Assembly (NCBI GenBank): GCA_018267625.1
Contig: JAFDYC010000093.1
Location: forward strand, 1-38,494
Source: Bacteroidota bacterium
GTDB lineage: Bacteria > Bacteroidota > Bacteroidia > Chitinophagales > Chitinophagaceae
Length of the DNA: 38,494 bases
Direction: 5' to 3'
In this document: piece by piece, positions 1 to 8,052 of the stretch
How the letters are laid out: each line of letters starts with the position of its first letter
Position numbering within the stretch: position 1 is the stretch's first letter
Program-made: the position numbers and the translations under genes
The notes under the pieces: generated by a model
The model's database searches: none
What the model saw: the letters and a program-made list of their open reading frames with translations, nothing else
Told to the model about the DNA's origin: nothing

Positions 1-137
1 TGGCAATAGCTGTTATCTAAATATGAGCCGCAGCAAACCTAAAGGACGCAACGAAGCTGCATCCGGGAACAAAAGCCGACTCCAAAAAAATCACGTGGGC
101 TTCAAGTACAATTGCTTCGGGAAAAGGTGCCTGAGCC

Positions 138-1805
138 TCATTCATGAACGAGCTTTATTTGGGTTCTTGATGGCCCGTTTGTCCACTGTAAGAGATAGGC
201 TCCGGCAGGCAGCAGGTGCTGTAGGGGAAGGCTTGTTCTTTGACCGGCTTTCAGGTTCAGGCTCCATTGTCCGCAGGGTTGCCCGAGCATATTCAACAAA
301 GTAGCTGTTCCGGAATTCAGGTTGCTGAGGGCTTCCAGTTCGATGGATTGAGTAAAAGGATTGGCCACGCGGAGCTCTTGCCCGTCTTGCTGCTGTATTG
401 AAACGGATGTGGGAGAGCCACTCGTGCAGTTATTCGGAATAGGATTCAGCTCCAGGGGGGCACGGGGCACGAGGGATTTCCCTTTGAGGCCTTTATAGCC
501 AATCGGGTATTGGCGGATGCGGAACACCATGTTCTGGTCGGCCCGGTCTCCTTGTTTGAGTGGGCCAGAAATGGCAATGGGGTTTACATATTTCCAGACA
601 GTACTCCCATTGGGTGTCACTTCAAAAAGGTTGCCTTCCGTTGCTTCGCAAATCAGGGTATTTCCATTTGGCAATCGTTCGGCCCCGGCCATAACAGGCG
701 AAAAGAAACTGAGCTTATTGGGCGCGGCGCTATAGTCCCAGCTTGGGCTGATGGGGCCGTAGGGCAGGTTCTGGTTCAGGATGTAATTCCCGTTTTCATC
801 CATATCGGGGGCTATCACTTCTACGGAGCTGTAATTCCCTTCCGGGCGGCCTTTGCCATTATTAAAGACCATGATTTTTCCGGCATCCTGGAAGCCCTGA
901 GGGATCCAATGAGCGTCGTGTGATTCAAAGAATTTTCGGTCGGCCACAGTACCCCTGCCATAGGCTTCCGGATTACCCCAACGATAAAGTATTTCACCCC
1001 CACGCCCGCTTTGGCCGCCGGTTGTGCCTCTGGCCTGCAGGGTGGTGGTGCTGTGGTCAATGATCCATATCTCATTGAAGTAAAAACTGCTTAGGATAAT
1101 CTGATCCAATTGTGCATTATAGGCTACCGAATTGAGGTGGAGCCAATCCGGGTTTGCCGGGGAGCCGGAGATGTGGTTGATGTCCAGCTTGCCGGGGTTA
1201 TCCGCAATTTTTCCATAGTTTCTTTTCGTACTGTCCCGGTCCTGAACCAGGTGATCCCAGGCATGCCATTCCCAGACGATATTGGCTGAATTGGTGCCTA
1301 CAGGTTGATATTCCACAATCTTATCCGGCCACATATCCGAACCTGCAAGGGAAGAGTCTCTGCCGGCAGCAATTGCTTGTGCTACTGTTTTCAGCTCCCA
1401 TACTATAGCCAGGATATTGCCATTGGGCAGGTAGCAGATATCATGATGCTGGCATTCGGTGGTGGAAGAAATGTTCAGGCTCCAAAGCAGATTATTATTC
1501 CAGTCGAAGCGCTGAATGAGCCCTCCGGAGCCGGCATAAGTGAACAAGCTATTGGCTAAATAGCCGGTTCGGAGCAGGGTGCCGTCTTCCAGCAGATAGG
1601 CGCTAAAACCCGGTGTGTAGGCGCTGGTCCATTCATTTATTTCCCTCCCGCATTTGTCAATGAGGTATGTTTTTTTAGACAGGTTTGGGGCCAGCAAAAC
1701 ATAGCCGTCTTCCGAGGCAGGCAGCCTGGAAAAAAGGCCAACCGTTTGTTGTGCCAAAATAGGCCCGGCAAGGAAGCAGAAAGCAATCGTAAAAATGCTT
1801 TTCAT
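138..1805 (-). CDS. Arylsulfotransferase (ASST)-like secreted protein with T9SS sorting tail
   Basis: 555 aa. Residues 1-19 form a signal peptide (short charged start, hydrophobic core, cleavage after ILAQ). The body is a beta-propeller-like repeat protein with NGN(I/T)L-type turns, for example LPNGNILAIVWE near 126 and LPNGNTLICE further on. The histidines of HHD (120-122) and of the SHDAHWIP segment resemble the conserved His sites of the arylsulfotransferase ASST family. That family moves sulfate between phenols, but many bacterial members are uncharacterised, so the substrate is unknown. The last ~75 residues (from about LRVANPF) form a typical T9SS type A sorting domain ending in a basic/hydrophobic strand, so export across the outer membrane is expected. 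It appears to be transcribed alone. An inverted repeat lies just upstream of the start. Family call is good; enzymatic activity is inference. Confidence 0.82.
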   Translation of the reverse strand: MKSIFTIAFCFLAGPILAQQTVGLFSRLPASEDGYVLLAPNLSKKTYLIDKCGREINEWTSAYTPGFSAYLLEDGTLLRTGYLANSLFTYAGSGGLIQRFDWNNNLLWSLNISSTTECQHHDICYLPNGNILAIVWELKTVAQAIAAGRDSSLAGSDMWPDKIVEYQPVGTNSANIVWEWHAWDHLVQDRDSTKRNYGKIADNPGKLDINHISGSPANPDWLHLNSVAYNAQLDQIILSSFYFNEIWIIDHSTTTLQARGTTGGQSGRGGEILYRWGNPEAYGRGTVADRKFFESHDAHWIPQGFQDAGKIMVFNNGKGRPEGNYSSVEVIAPDMDENGNYILNQNLPYGPISPSWDYSAAPNKLSFFSPVMAGAERLPNGNTLICEATEGNLFEVTPNGSTVWKYVNPIAISGPLKQGDRADQNMVFRIRQYPIGYKGLKGKSLVPRAPLELNPIPNNCTSGSPTSVSIQQQDGQELRVANPFTQSIELEALSNLNSGTATLLNMLGQPCGQWSLNLKAGQRTSLPLQHLLPAGAYLLQWTNGPSRTQIKLVHE

Positions 1806-1823
1806 GGCAGTTTGGGTGGTTAT

Positions 1824-1840
1824 GGAATAGCACGTATTCC
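1824..1840. promoter_or_regulatory. Inverted repeat upstream of the ASST-like gene
   Basis: GGAATA-gcacg-TATTCC is a perfect 6+6 bp palindrome with a 5 nt spacer, 19 bp upstream of the start codon of the minus-strand secreted protein. It could be an operator or a 5'-leader hairpin. No regulator is adjacent, so this is only suggestive. Confidence 0.25.
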
Positions 1841-2096
1841 AAGCTTAAACTATGGGTATTGTACAGCCCGGATACTGATTCGCGGTTAATCCCCAGACTT
1901 TGTCGGTACTTAATTTTTCATGACAATAACCTGCGGTAAACAGTTGAATTTAAGAGGCTAACCTATTCATATGACGACTTGGAAGCACAAGTAAATGCTG
2001 CTTGCTTTTCACAAAACAGAAATATCCGCCACGAAAAAATTTCGAACAAAACACAGCAAGAGAAAAGGACTAATCATTGGATAATCCCCCCTGCCC
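1841..2096. other. Intergenic spacer without recognised gene
   Basis: AT-richer spacer between the ASST-like gene start and the end of the macro-domain gene. A 91-codon plus-strand open frame begins at 1979 but runs into the macro gene; its product is low-complexity polar sequence with no family resemblance. No convincing promoter box or terminator hairpin was found. Confidence 0.5.
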
Positions 2097-2612
2097 TTAC
2101 TTACTCAATGCTGCCTCATACAGGCCGAAATTCTTCTCATCAAAGCAGACAAAAAGTATCTCTTTCAACACACCCACAAACTCGAATTCCTGTACCGCAG
2201 CAATCGCCGTTTTTGCAGCAAGGGCCTTGGGGAAATGATACGCACCCGTGCTGATGTTGGGGAAAGCCAGGCGCTGCACTCCATACGCTTCTGCAAGCTG
2301 CATTGAATGGCGATAGCAATTCGCCAGCAGGCTTTGCATGGCTTCTGGCCGGGAAGCATCCCAAACAGGGCCTACTGTATGAATAACGTAGCGGGCGGGT
2401 AGCATTCCGGCTCTAGTGATGACGGCTTCCCCCGGAGCACATTCGCCTTGTCGTTCCCGGATGCGCATACAATCTTCAAGAATAACAGGCCCTCCTTTTT
2501 GATGGATGGCACCATCCACACCACCGCCTCCAAGCAAGGAACTGTTCGCTGCATTGACGATGGCATCTACTGCCAGCTCTGTGATATCCGCAAGCAGTAC
2601 GCGCAGCTTCAT
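2097..2612 (-). CDS. Macro-domain protein (ADP-ribose / O-acetyl-ADP-ribose hydrolase type)
   Basis: 171 aa, essentially one stand-alone macro domain. Visible hallmarks: the ADI segment at 8-10 (the Asp contacts adenine), NAAN at 20-23, the Gly-rich GGGGVDGAIH loop at 28-37 that cradles the ribose and carries the MacroD-type catalytic Asp, and a C-terminal STGAYHFP loop binding the phosphates. Family members hydrolyse O-acetyl-ADP-ribose and mono-ADP-ribose esters on proteins or nucleic acids. The start was set at the ATG at 2612 rather than the upstream frame-open ATG at 2648, because the protein then begins MKLRVLLADI as usual for the family, and because this ATG overlaps the TGA of the upstream gene as TGATG, typical of translational coupling. 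It forms an operon with the GH3-like gene. Confidence 0.92.
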   Translation of the reverse strand: MKLRVLLADITELAVDAIVNAANSSLLGGGGVDGAIHQKGGPVILEDCMRIRERQGECAPGEAVITRAGMLPARYVIHTVGPVWDASRPEAMQSLLANCYRHSMQLAEAYGVQRLAFPNISTGAYHFPKALAAKTAIAAVQEFEFVGVLKEILFVCFDEKNFGLYEAALSK

Positions 2613-4159
2613 CACGATTTGGTTCGGGATTCCAAAAATGATTCCCATTGCGCGAATTGCGCTCCTTTCATCACACGGGGAAACTTAGCCATGCCCCCTT
2701 CTTTGCCCTGGCTCTTCAGGTAATCATAGAATACCTGCAAGGGCAGTACTTCCACAAACACTTCTTTCAATGCTGATTGCCTTTCCACGGCATAGTCATC
2801 ATTGATTTGAGCCAGCGTTTCATCCAGGATGCGGCGTAGCTCGTCCGCTTCGGGCAGGTTTCCTTCGCATCCCACATACCAGCGATGCGCAAAACGGCCT
2901 TCGTGTGCAAAACCGGCTACCGTAAACTCGCGCACTTCGATGCCAAGTTGTCGTTGTACCGTTTCAATGGCCTTGGTCATATTGTCCACACTCATATGCT
3001 CGCCACAGAGGGAAAGGAACTGCTTGGTACGGCCTGAAATCACGAACTCATAGTTTGCAGCATTCGTAAACCGAATGACATCTCCGATGACGTAGCGCCA
3101 GGCACCCGCACAGGTGCTCAGTACCACCGCATATTCCCGCCCATCTTTCACCTGGTCTATCGTAAGGGCCTTCGTTCGGGCTTTCTTTTTCGGCTCTCCC
3201 AGTTCATCAAAATTGCTGCTGTCGAAGGGTACAAATTCAAAGAAAATACCCGCATTCAGTACAAACTGAATATCGCGGTCCGGTGCTGGCCGAAACCCAA
3301 AAGAACCTTCCGAAGCCATATACGTTTCCGAGTAAGCAATCGGGCGGCCCAACAACTTATTGAAGGCATCCCGATACGGTTCGAAGGCCACCCCGCCATG
3401 GATATAAATAGACAGGTTGGGCCAAATTTCATGGATGTTGTCCACCTTATGGTATGCGATGATGCGCTCCAGCACTATCTGCACCCAGGCAGGTACTCCA
3501 CACACCGTGCCTACATCCCATTCCCGAGCCTTGCGTACTATCAGCTTGATGCGTGTCTCCCACTCTTTTGTCTTCGAAATCTTTTGACCCGGCTTGTACA
3601 AAAATGAGCTCATCCAACGCGGCATCGTCTTCGCACTGATGCCGCTCATATCTCCTTCATAATAGCTGCCTCGTTCAAACAACGAAGTGGTTCCTCCCAG
3701 CATTAGAATCCCCTTCTCATACGCCTTCTTCGGCACATGAAAATTGGCCAGAGCACACATCTGTTTCCAGGCCACCTGCTTCGTGCTCTTCATCATATCG
3801 CTCGTCACCGGAATATGCTTTGAAGAAGACTCCGAAGTGCCCGATGACAATGCAAAAAACTTCACTAATCCGGGCCAGGTCACATTCTCTTCCGCCTCCA
3901 GCAACCGGTACCACCATTGGTCATACATCTCATTGTAGGTGTGCAAAGGCACGCGCTCCCGGAACGCCTTCATAAAATCCAGCTCCTGACTAAGGATTTT
4001 CTCAAAATCGTAATGCTTCCCAAAGGCCGTGTACTGCGCCTTTTCTAGCAAGCGGCGCAAAGTCTGACGCTGATACGCAATCGGTGTCGCATTCTGTGGC
4101 GAAAGCTTATGCGAAAGCCATAGCGACCGGGCAACGATATTTCCAACAATAGCAGCCAT
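2612..4159 (-). CDS. GH3 auxin-responsive promoter family protein (acyl-adenylate/amide synthetase fold)
   Basis: 515 aa, full length for bacterial GH3-family proteins. Visible ANL-superfamily-like signatures: SSGTSE at 105-110 (phosphate-binding loop), YMASEG at 280-285 (adenine/acyl site), and a C-terminal WRYVIGDVIRF segment with the GD that contacts ribose. Plant GH3 enzymes adenylate an acid (jasmonate, indole-acetate) and join it to an amino acid. Bacteroidota homologues are common but their substrate is not established. No signal peptide, so cytoplasmic. It is first in a two-gene unit: its TGA overlaps the ATG of the macro-domain gene. The 373 bp upstream is shared with the divergent dipeptidase gene. 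Family confident, reaction inferred. Confidence 0.9.
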   Translation of the reverse strand: MAAIVGNIVARSLWLSHKLSPQNATPIAYQRQTLRRLLEKAQYTAFGKHYDFEKILSQELDFMKAFRERVPLHTYNEMYDQWWYRLLEAEENVTWPGLVKFFALSSGTSESSSKHIPVTSDMMKSTKQVAWKQMCALANFHVPKKAYEKGILMLGGTTSLFERGSYYEGDMSGISAKTMPRWMSSFLYKPGQKISKTKEWETRIKLIVRKAREWDVGTVCGVPAWVQIVLERIIAYHKVDNIHEIWPNLSIYIHGGVAFEPYRDAFNKLLGRPIAYSETYMASEGSFGFRPAPDRDIQFVLNAGIFFEFVPFDSSNFDELGEPKKKARTKALTIDQVKDGREYAVVLSTCAGAWRYVIGDVIRFTNAANYEFVISGRTKQFLSLCGEHMSVDNMTKAIETVQRQLGIEVREFTVAGFAHEGRFAHRWYVGCEGNLPEADELRRILDETLAQINDDYAVERQSALKEVFVEVLPLQVFYDYLKSQGKEGGMAKFPRVMKGAQFAQWESFLESRTKS

Positions 4160-4326
4160 AATCCGTAATAATATCCGTTCTAAAAATTCCCTCTGGGCGG
4201 GCGCAAAAATAGCACACCCTCCCCGCCTCTGCCGGGGTGCAATCCTGGCCTGTGCCGCTAAACAAAGGGTAAAAATTTTTGGTTTCCGGCTTTTCGGAAT
4301 TCTATTCAGGAGCCTTTGCAGCCTGC

Positions 4327-4353
4327 CCTGAACTTGTATTCAGAATCGCATCC
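4327..4353 (+). repeat. Dispersed palindromic repeat, copy 1
   Basis: A 27 nt element starting CCTGAACTTGTATTCAG. CTGAA...TTCAG arms flank a 6 nt loop. It matches a minus-strand copy at 35463-35489 at 23 of 27 positions, and the last 20 nt of that copy match 26920-26939 with one mismatch. All three copies are intergenic. Confidence 0.5.
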
Positions 4354-4484
4354 AACAGGGCTTTCGCACTGCTCCGCATTCCCAGGAAGTTGCAAGCACA
4401 AACTCAAGGCTATTCCAGCATCTCCAGCTTTCCAGGTTTACGTCACCCCCTCTTTTCACCCGGCCTGCCCCCGCGCACGAAGGC

Positions 4485-4492
4485 TACCTTTG
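4485..4492 (+). promoter_or_regulatory. -7 promoter element of dipeptidase gene
   Basis: TACCTTTG matches the Bacteroidota -7 consensus TAnnTTTG exactly. It lies 40 nt before the ATG, giving a leader of roughly 30-35 nt. No clear TTTG is seen at the -33 position. Confidence 0.5.
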
Positions 4493-4532
4493 CCGCGCAA
4501 AACTTTTTTCAACTCAATTTTTTTCAACCATT

Positions 4533-5903
4533 ATGCAAGTCTGGAAAGAATATCAAAGCAAGAATCAGGAACGCTTCCTGAACGAATTGCTTGACCTGCT
4601 CCGCATCCCCTCAATTTCTGCCGACAGCCAACACAAAGCCGATGTGGCCCGCTGTGCTGAAGCGGTTCGCGAGTCATTGTTGAAGGCCGGTGCCGACAAG
4701 GCCGAGATTGTGCCCACCAGCGGGCATCCCATCGTGTATGCCGAGAAAAACGTGGACCCTAAACGCCCCACCGTGCTGGTCTATGGCCATTACGATGTGC
4801 AACCCCCAGATCCTATCGAACTCTGGACCAGCGGCCCCTTCGAACCGGTCATTAAGGAAGGAAAGATTTTTGCCCGCGGTGCCTGCGATGACAAGGGACA
4901 GATGTTTATGCATGTCAAAGCCCTCGAAGTGATGACCAAGACCGGCGAACTGCCCTGCAATATCAAATTCATGATCGAAGGCGAAGAAGAAGTAGGTTCC
5001 TCCAATCTGGGGAAATTTCTCGAAGACCACCGTGAGCGCCTTAAGGCCGACATCGTGCTCGTAAGCGACACCTCCATGATCAGCATGGAGCACCCCAGTA
5101 TCGAAAGTGGCCTGCGCGGGCTCGCTTACATGGAAGTGGAGGTGACAGGCCCCAACCGCGACCTGCACAGCGGCGTGTATGGCGGTGCTGTACGAAATCC
5201 TATCAACGAACTCTGCCGCATGATTGCTTCGCTTCATGATGAGTACAATCATATCACCATCCCCGGCTTCTACGACAAGGTGAAGGTGCTGACTGATGAA
5301 GAAAAGAAAGCTATCAACAGCGCCCCTTTCAACCAAAAAGAATACAACGAAGAGCTGGGTATCCGCGAAGAATGGGGCGAGAAAGGCTACAGCAACCTGG
5401 AGCGTACGGGCACCCGACCAACTCTGGACGTAAACGGTATCTGGGGCGGCTACACCGGTGAAGGTGCCAAAACGGTTCTCCCTTCTAAGGCTTCTGCCAA
5501 AATCTCTATGCGCCTCGTGCCCAATCAAAACAGCGAAGAGATTGCCGACATGTTCCGCAAGCACTTTGAAAGCATTGCTCCAAAGAGTGTACAGGTTAAG
5601 GTGACCGCACACCACGGTGGAGAGCCAGTGGTCACACCAACTGATTCTCTGGCTTACAAGGCAGCAGCCAAAGCCATTGCAACCACTTTTGGCAAAGACC
5701 CCATCCCGACTCGTGGCGGCGGTTCTATCCCTATTGTGGCTCTGTTTGAAAGCATTCTCGGCCTGAAAACCGTTTTGCTGGGCTTTGGCTTAGATAATGA
5801 CAACATCCACTCACCAAATGAGAAATACGATGTAGCCAACTATGAAAAAGGCATTGAGACCATCCCTTATTTCCACAAGTTTTTTGCAGAAATGACGGCC
5901 TAA
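4533..5903 (+). CDS. M20-family metallo-dipeptidase
   Basis: 456 aa, cytoplasmic (no signal peptide). M20/CNDP-type peptidases use two zinc ions to cleave di- and tripeptides. Visible metal and catalytic motifs: GHYDVQPPD at 85-93 (His86 ligand, Asp88), ARGACDDKGQ at 114-123 (bridging Asp), EGEEEVGS at 149-156 (general-base Glu and ligand Glu), Asp179, and the C-terminal DNDNIHSPNE segment supplying a final His ligand. The insertion between about 180 and 380 is the lid/dimerisation domain (LDVNGIWGGYTGEG is characteristic). The ATG at 4533 is the first in frame after the promoter box. Monocistronic: a strong terminator follows 23 bp after the stop. Confidence 0.95.
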   Translation: MQVWKEYQSKNQERFLNELLDLLRIPSISADSQHKADVARCAEAVRESLLKAGADKAEIVPTSGHPIVYAEKNVDPKRPTVLVYGHYDVQPPDPIELWTSGPFEPVIKEGKIFARGACDDKGQMFMHVKALEVMTKTGELPCNIKFMIEGEEEVGSSNLGKFLEDHRERLKADIVLVSDTSMISMEHPSIESGLRGLAYMEVEVTGPNRDLHSGVYGGAVRNPINELCRMIASLHDEYNHITIPGFYDKVKVLTDEEKKAINSAPFNQKEYNEELGIREEWGEKGYSNLERTGTRPTLDVNGIWGGYTGEGAKTVLPSKASAKISMRLVPNQNSEEIADMFRKHFESIAPKSVQVKVTAHHGGEPVVTPTDSLAYKAAAKAIATTFGKDPIPTRGGGSIPIVALFESILGLKTVLLGFGLDNDNIHSPNEKYDVANYEKGIETIPYFHKFFAEMTA

Positions 5904-5925
5904 GTCCATCGGCCTTTCCCTTTAG

Positions 5926-5975
5926 GCTGCGCATCATGCATCGCAACAGCGGACGCAGGATGCGCAGCTTTTTTT
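5926..5975 (+). terminator. Rho-independent terminator after dipeptidase gene
   Basis: Perfect 10 bp stem GCTGCGCATC / GATGCGCAGC with a 23 nt loop, followed by seven T. Well placed after the dipeptidase stop; on the other strand it may also help end the convergent membrane-protein transcript. Confidence 0.85.
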
Positions 5976-6068
5976 ATGCTCAGTGTATCTGAGGCTATCC
6001 CTACCCAAAAAAATTAGGGGGAAGCAGCCCAAAAGCTCTTCCCCCTAATAAGATGAAATAAAGTGTTG

Positions 6069-6812
6069 TTAGTGATTCCAGCCGCTGCTACCGAAGCGAT
6101 ATTTCAGCCCCACAGAGCAGGGGAAATTAATCAGATTGAATGGTCCGTTACGGCCCGATGCACGATTGTCCACCAGGTTGAGGTGGTTAAATCGTGGCGC
6201 CACTTCCACATTAAAACCTAAGCGACCTAAAGCCCACCAGTCCATACCAGCTTGCACCCCTACCGTATAACCCGCAGCAGGTTCGTAGTGGTATTCTCCT
6301 ACAAAACGATATTCTTCGCCCACTTGTTCATTGTATTGACGATATACGGTCTGCCCGTCATTTACCGTGAAGATGGCACCGATACCCAAGCCATAATAAA
6401 AGGCCGCACTCAACTCACGCATCTTATTGTAAATGGGAATTACGCCATTGAACCGGGCCTGTACCGTCCAGGAGCGGTCGGCATAGATATAGCGAATCCC
6501 CGGCTGGCCCAGCGTAGTGCCGTTGAGGCCATTCAGCGTAATTATTCCGCGGGAAGACCATTCAGAAGCTGTATTGACCTCGAGGCCCATTTGGAAGCGA
6601 TCGGTATAGTTGAAGTTGCCTACGATGCCCCAGGTATTGGGCAGGCTTTTTTCGTCGGCAGAATAATCTGTTTCTCCCCAGATACGGGTCGTAGGCGCGA
6701 TGCCTCCGTTGATTCCAATATTGAAGCGATAATCAGGCTGGTTTGACCATTGCGCAGAAACCGTAGTAGCGCTCATAGCCAATGCAGCAACAAGGAGTAA
6801 GCGTGTTGTCAT
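6069..6812 (-). CDS. Outer-membrane beta-barrel-like protein
   Basis: 247 aa. Starting at the ATG at 6812 gives a clean signal peptide (MTTRLLLVAALAMSATTVSA, then Q). The longer open frame from 6863 adds a polar stretch that spoils this and overlaps the promoter. The mature protein alternates short aromatic-rich strands (FNIGINGG, FQMGLEVNTAS, YYGLGIGAIF, YTVGVQAGMDWW, VGLKYRFG), the pattern of an 8-10-strand outer-membrane barrel, and ends in an aromatic/Gly-rich strand. The function is unknown; it resembles Bacteroidota porin-family/OmpA-barrel proteins. It lies downstream of the adaptor lipoprotein on the same strand (117 bp gap) but has its own promoter-like box. Confidence 0.72.
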   Translation of the reverse strand: MTTRLLLVAALAMSATTVSAQWSNQPDYRFNIGINGGIAPTTRIWGETDYSADEKSLPNTWGIVGNFNYTDRFQMGLEVNTASEWSSRGIITLNGLNGTTLGQPGIRYIYADRSWTVQARFNGVIPIYNKMRELSAAFYYGLGIGAIFTVNDGQTVYRQYNEQVGEEYRFVGEYHYEPAAGYTVGVQAGMDWWALGRLGFNVEVAPRFNHLNLVDNRASGRNGPFNLINFPCSVGLKYRFGSSGWNH

Positions 6813-6831
6813 CGTCCGTTTTTTCGGTGCC

Positions 6832-6864
6832 GAAAGATAGGCCATACTGAAGGCAATTTGCAAA
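6832..6864 (-). promoter_or_regulatory. Promoter of the beta-barrel protein gene
   Basis: Minus strand: TTTG (6864-6861), 21 nt, then TATCTTTC (6839-6832), one base off TAnnTTTG. The predicted start of transcription leaves a leader of about 14 nt before the ATG at 6812. Confidence 0.5.
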
Positions 6865-6929
6865 AACTGAAGCAGCCTCCGCCTGAAATTTATACAAGCC
6901 TCATGAAGCCAGCTTTGGAAAGGCCCAAC

Positions 6930-7991
6930 TTATTGCAGCTTCGTCAGTTTCACTTCCAGCCCGGGCTTCACTTGCATGAGGGCTGTAGTCAGAATGGTAT
7001 CGCCCGCTTTGAGGCCTTCAATAATCTGAACCCTGGAGGGCGTCCTGTCTCCTGTAATCACCGTTTGCATGACCACTTTACCGCTGCGCAGTAAGGCTAC
7101 CTGCTTATCCCGGGTAGTTGGTATGATACATTGGCTGGGCACCAGGATGCTTTCATTATTACTGGCAAAAGGCACTACAACATGCGCGAATGCGCCGGGC
7201 GATAGTTGGCCGGATTCATTGGGCACCACGGCACGAACACGAAGGGTATGTGTTGCCGGGTCGGCGCCGGGGTCCATTGCGGAAATAGTCCCCTGAAGAG
7301 TATCCAGCATTCCATCTACATAAAAGCGCAGTTTTTCTCCGGTCTTCAGGTAGCTGTGGTATTGGTCGGGAATGGTGAAATCGAGCTTGAGTGCATGCGT
7401 TTGCTGTAGCGTGGCAATGGCTGTCGTTGGACTGATGATGGCACCCACCGAGATATTCCGGATGCCAACAATTCCATCAAAAGGGGCTAAAATACGGAGC
7501 CGGTCGAGATTGGCTTCGGCAACTGCTATATCCGCATTCACCGATTTGACATCCGTTTGGGTGGCCTCATAATCCTGCCGGCTGATGCCACCGATGTGCA
7601 ACAACTGCTCCTGCCGTTGTTCCGTATTCTGCTGTAATGAACGTTGGGCTTTTAGCTTGGCTATCTGGGCAAGCACATCGGCGTCATTTAGTTGAATCAG
7701 CAATTGCCCTTTTCGCACATGGCTACCTTCTTTAAAGTAAATGCCGGTTACCCGTCCTGCTACTTCCGGATGGATTTCGATTGCTTCATTGGCTAAAAGT
7801 TGTCCGGACGCGGTGTACACAGGCGCAAAAGGCATGGGTTTCACAACGTAGGCCTCTGCCATAACGGTTCGTTGACGTGCGCCGCCACCGTTCTGCCCCG
7901 CGGCATCATTATTTTTATTCTTGCACGCACTTAGCAACAGCACCGTGGAGCATCCCAGAAAGAGCAACGAAAAGGAAGAGCGAAAAGTCAT
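6930..7991 (-). CDS. RND efflux periplasmic adaptor (membrane fusion protein), lipoprotein
   Basis: 353 aa from the ATG at 7991. The open frame runs to 8153, but this start gives a lipoprotein signal with lipobox LLSAC (Cys23). HlyD/MFP architecture is visible: a lipoyl-like half (EAIEIHPEVAGRVTGIYFKEGSHVRKGQLLIQLND), an alpha-hairpin (roughly LAQIAKLKAQRSLQQNTEQ onward), the second lipoyl half (ILAPFDGIVGIRNISVGAIISP), a beta-barrel, and a membrane-proximal domain ending in KAGDTILTTALMQVKPGLEVKL. Such adaptors bridge an inner-membrane RND pump and an outer-membrane channel in multidrug or metal export. Unusually, neither a pump nor a TolC-type channel gene is adjacent. It is divergent from the DUF3810 gene over 61 bp. 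Confidence 0.9.
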   Translation of the reverse strand: MTFRSSFSLLFLGCSTVLLLSACKNKNNDAAGQNGGGARQRTVMAEAYVVKPMPFAPVYTASGQLLANEAIEIHPEVAGRVTGIYFKEGSHVRKGQLLIQLNDADVLAQIAKLKAQRSLQQNTEQRQEQLLHIGGISRQDYEATQTDVKSVNADIAVAEANLDRLRILAPFDGIVGIRNISVGAIISPTTAIATLQQTHALKLDFTIPDQYHSYLKTGEKLRFYVDGMLDTLQGTISAMDPGADPATHTLRVRAVVPNESGQLSPGAFAHVVVPFASNNESILVPSQCIIPTTRDKQVALLRSGKVVMQTVITGDRTPSRVQIIEGLKAGDTILTTALMQVKPGLEVKLTKLQ

Positions 7992-8029
7992 AGGGTCGGA
8001 CTCGTTGTCGGTATTTACAGTCAACGCAG

Positions 8030-8037
8030 CAAAAGTA
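8030..8037 (-). promoter_or_regulatory. -7 element of the adaptor lipoprotein gene
   Basis: TACTTTTG on the minus strand matches TAnnTTTG exactly, 38 nt before the ATG. It lies inside the 61 bp divergent spacer shared with the DUF3810 gene. No good TTTG is seen upstream of it. Confidence 0.5.
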
Positions 8038-8052
8038 CCCGGAGAGCCTCTA

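Larger units (their letters stand above)
4160..4532. other. Divergent intergenic region (GH3 / dipeptidase)
   Basis: 373 bp holding the promoter box of the dipeptidase gene near its right end and one copy of a small dispersed palindromic repeat in its middle. Short plus-strand open frames here (from 4279 and 4316) overlap the dipeptidase start and have no family-like sequence, so no gene is called. Confidence 0.6.

Noticed and set aside
2613..2648. Upstream ATG for the macro-domain gene
   Set aside because: It lies inside the GH3 coding end and adds 12 residues not typical of macro domains; the TGATG overlap start is more convincing.
4279..4594. Possible small genes upstream of the dipeptidase
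   Set aside because: They overlap the dipeptidase start in other frames and span a palindromic repeat and promoter; no family-like sequence.
4674..5615. 313-codon minus-strand open frame opposite the dipeptidase gene
   Set aside because: It lies wholly antisense to a confidently assigned M20 dipeptidase; its His/Phe-rich product resembles no family and is a by-product of the coding bias on the other strand.
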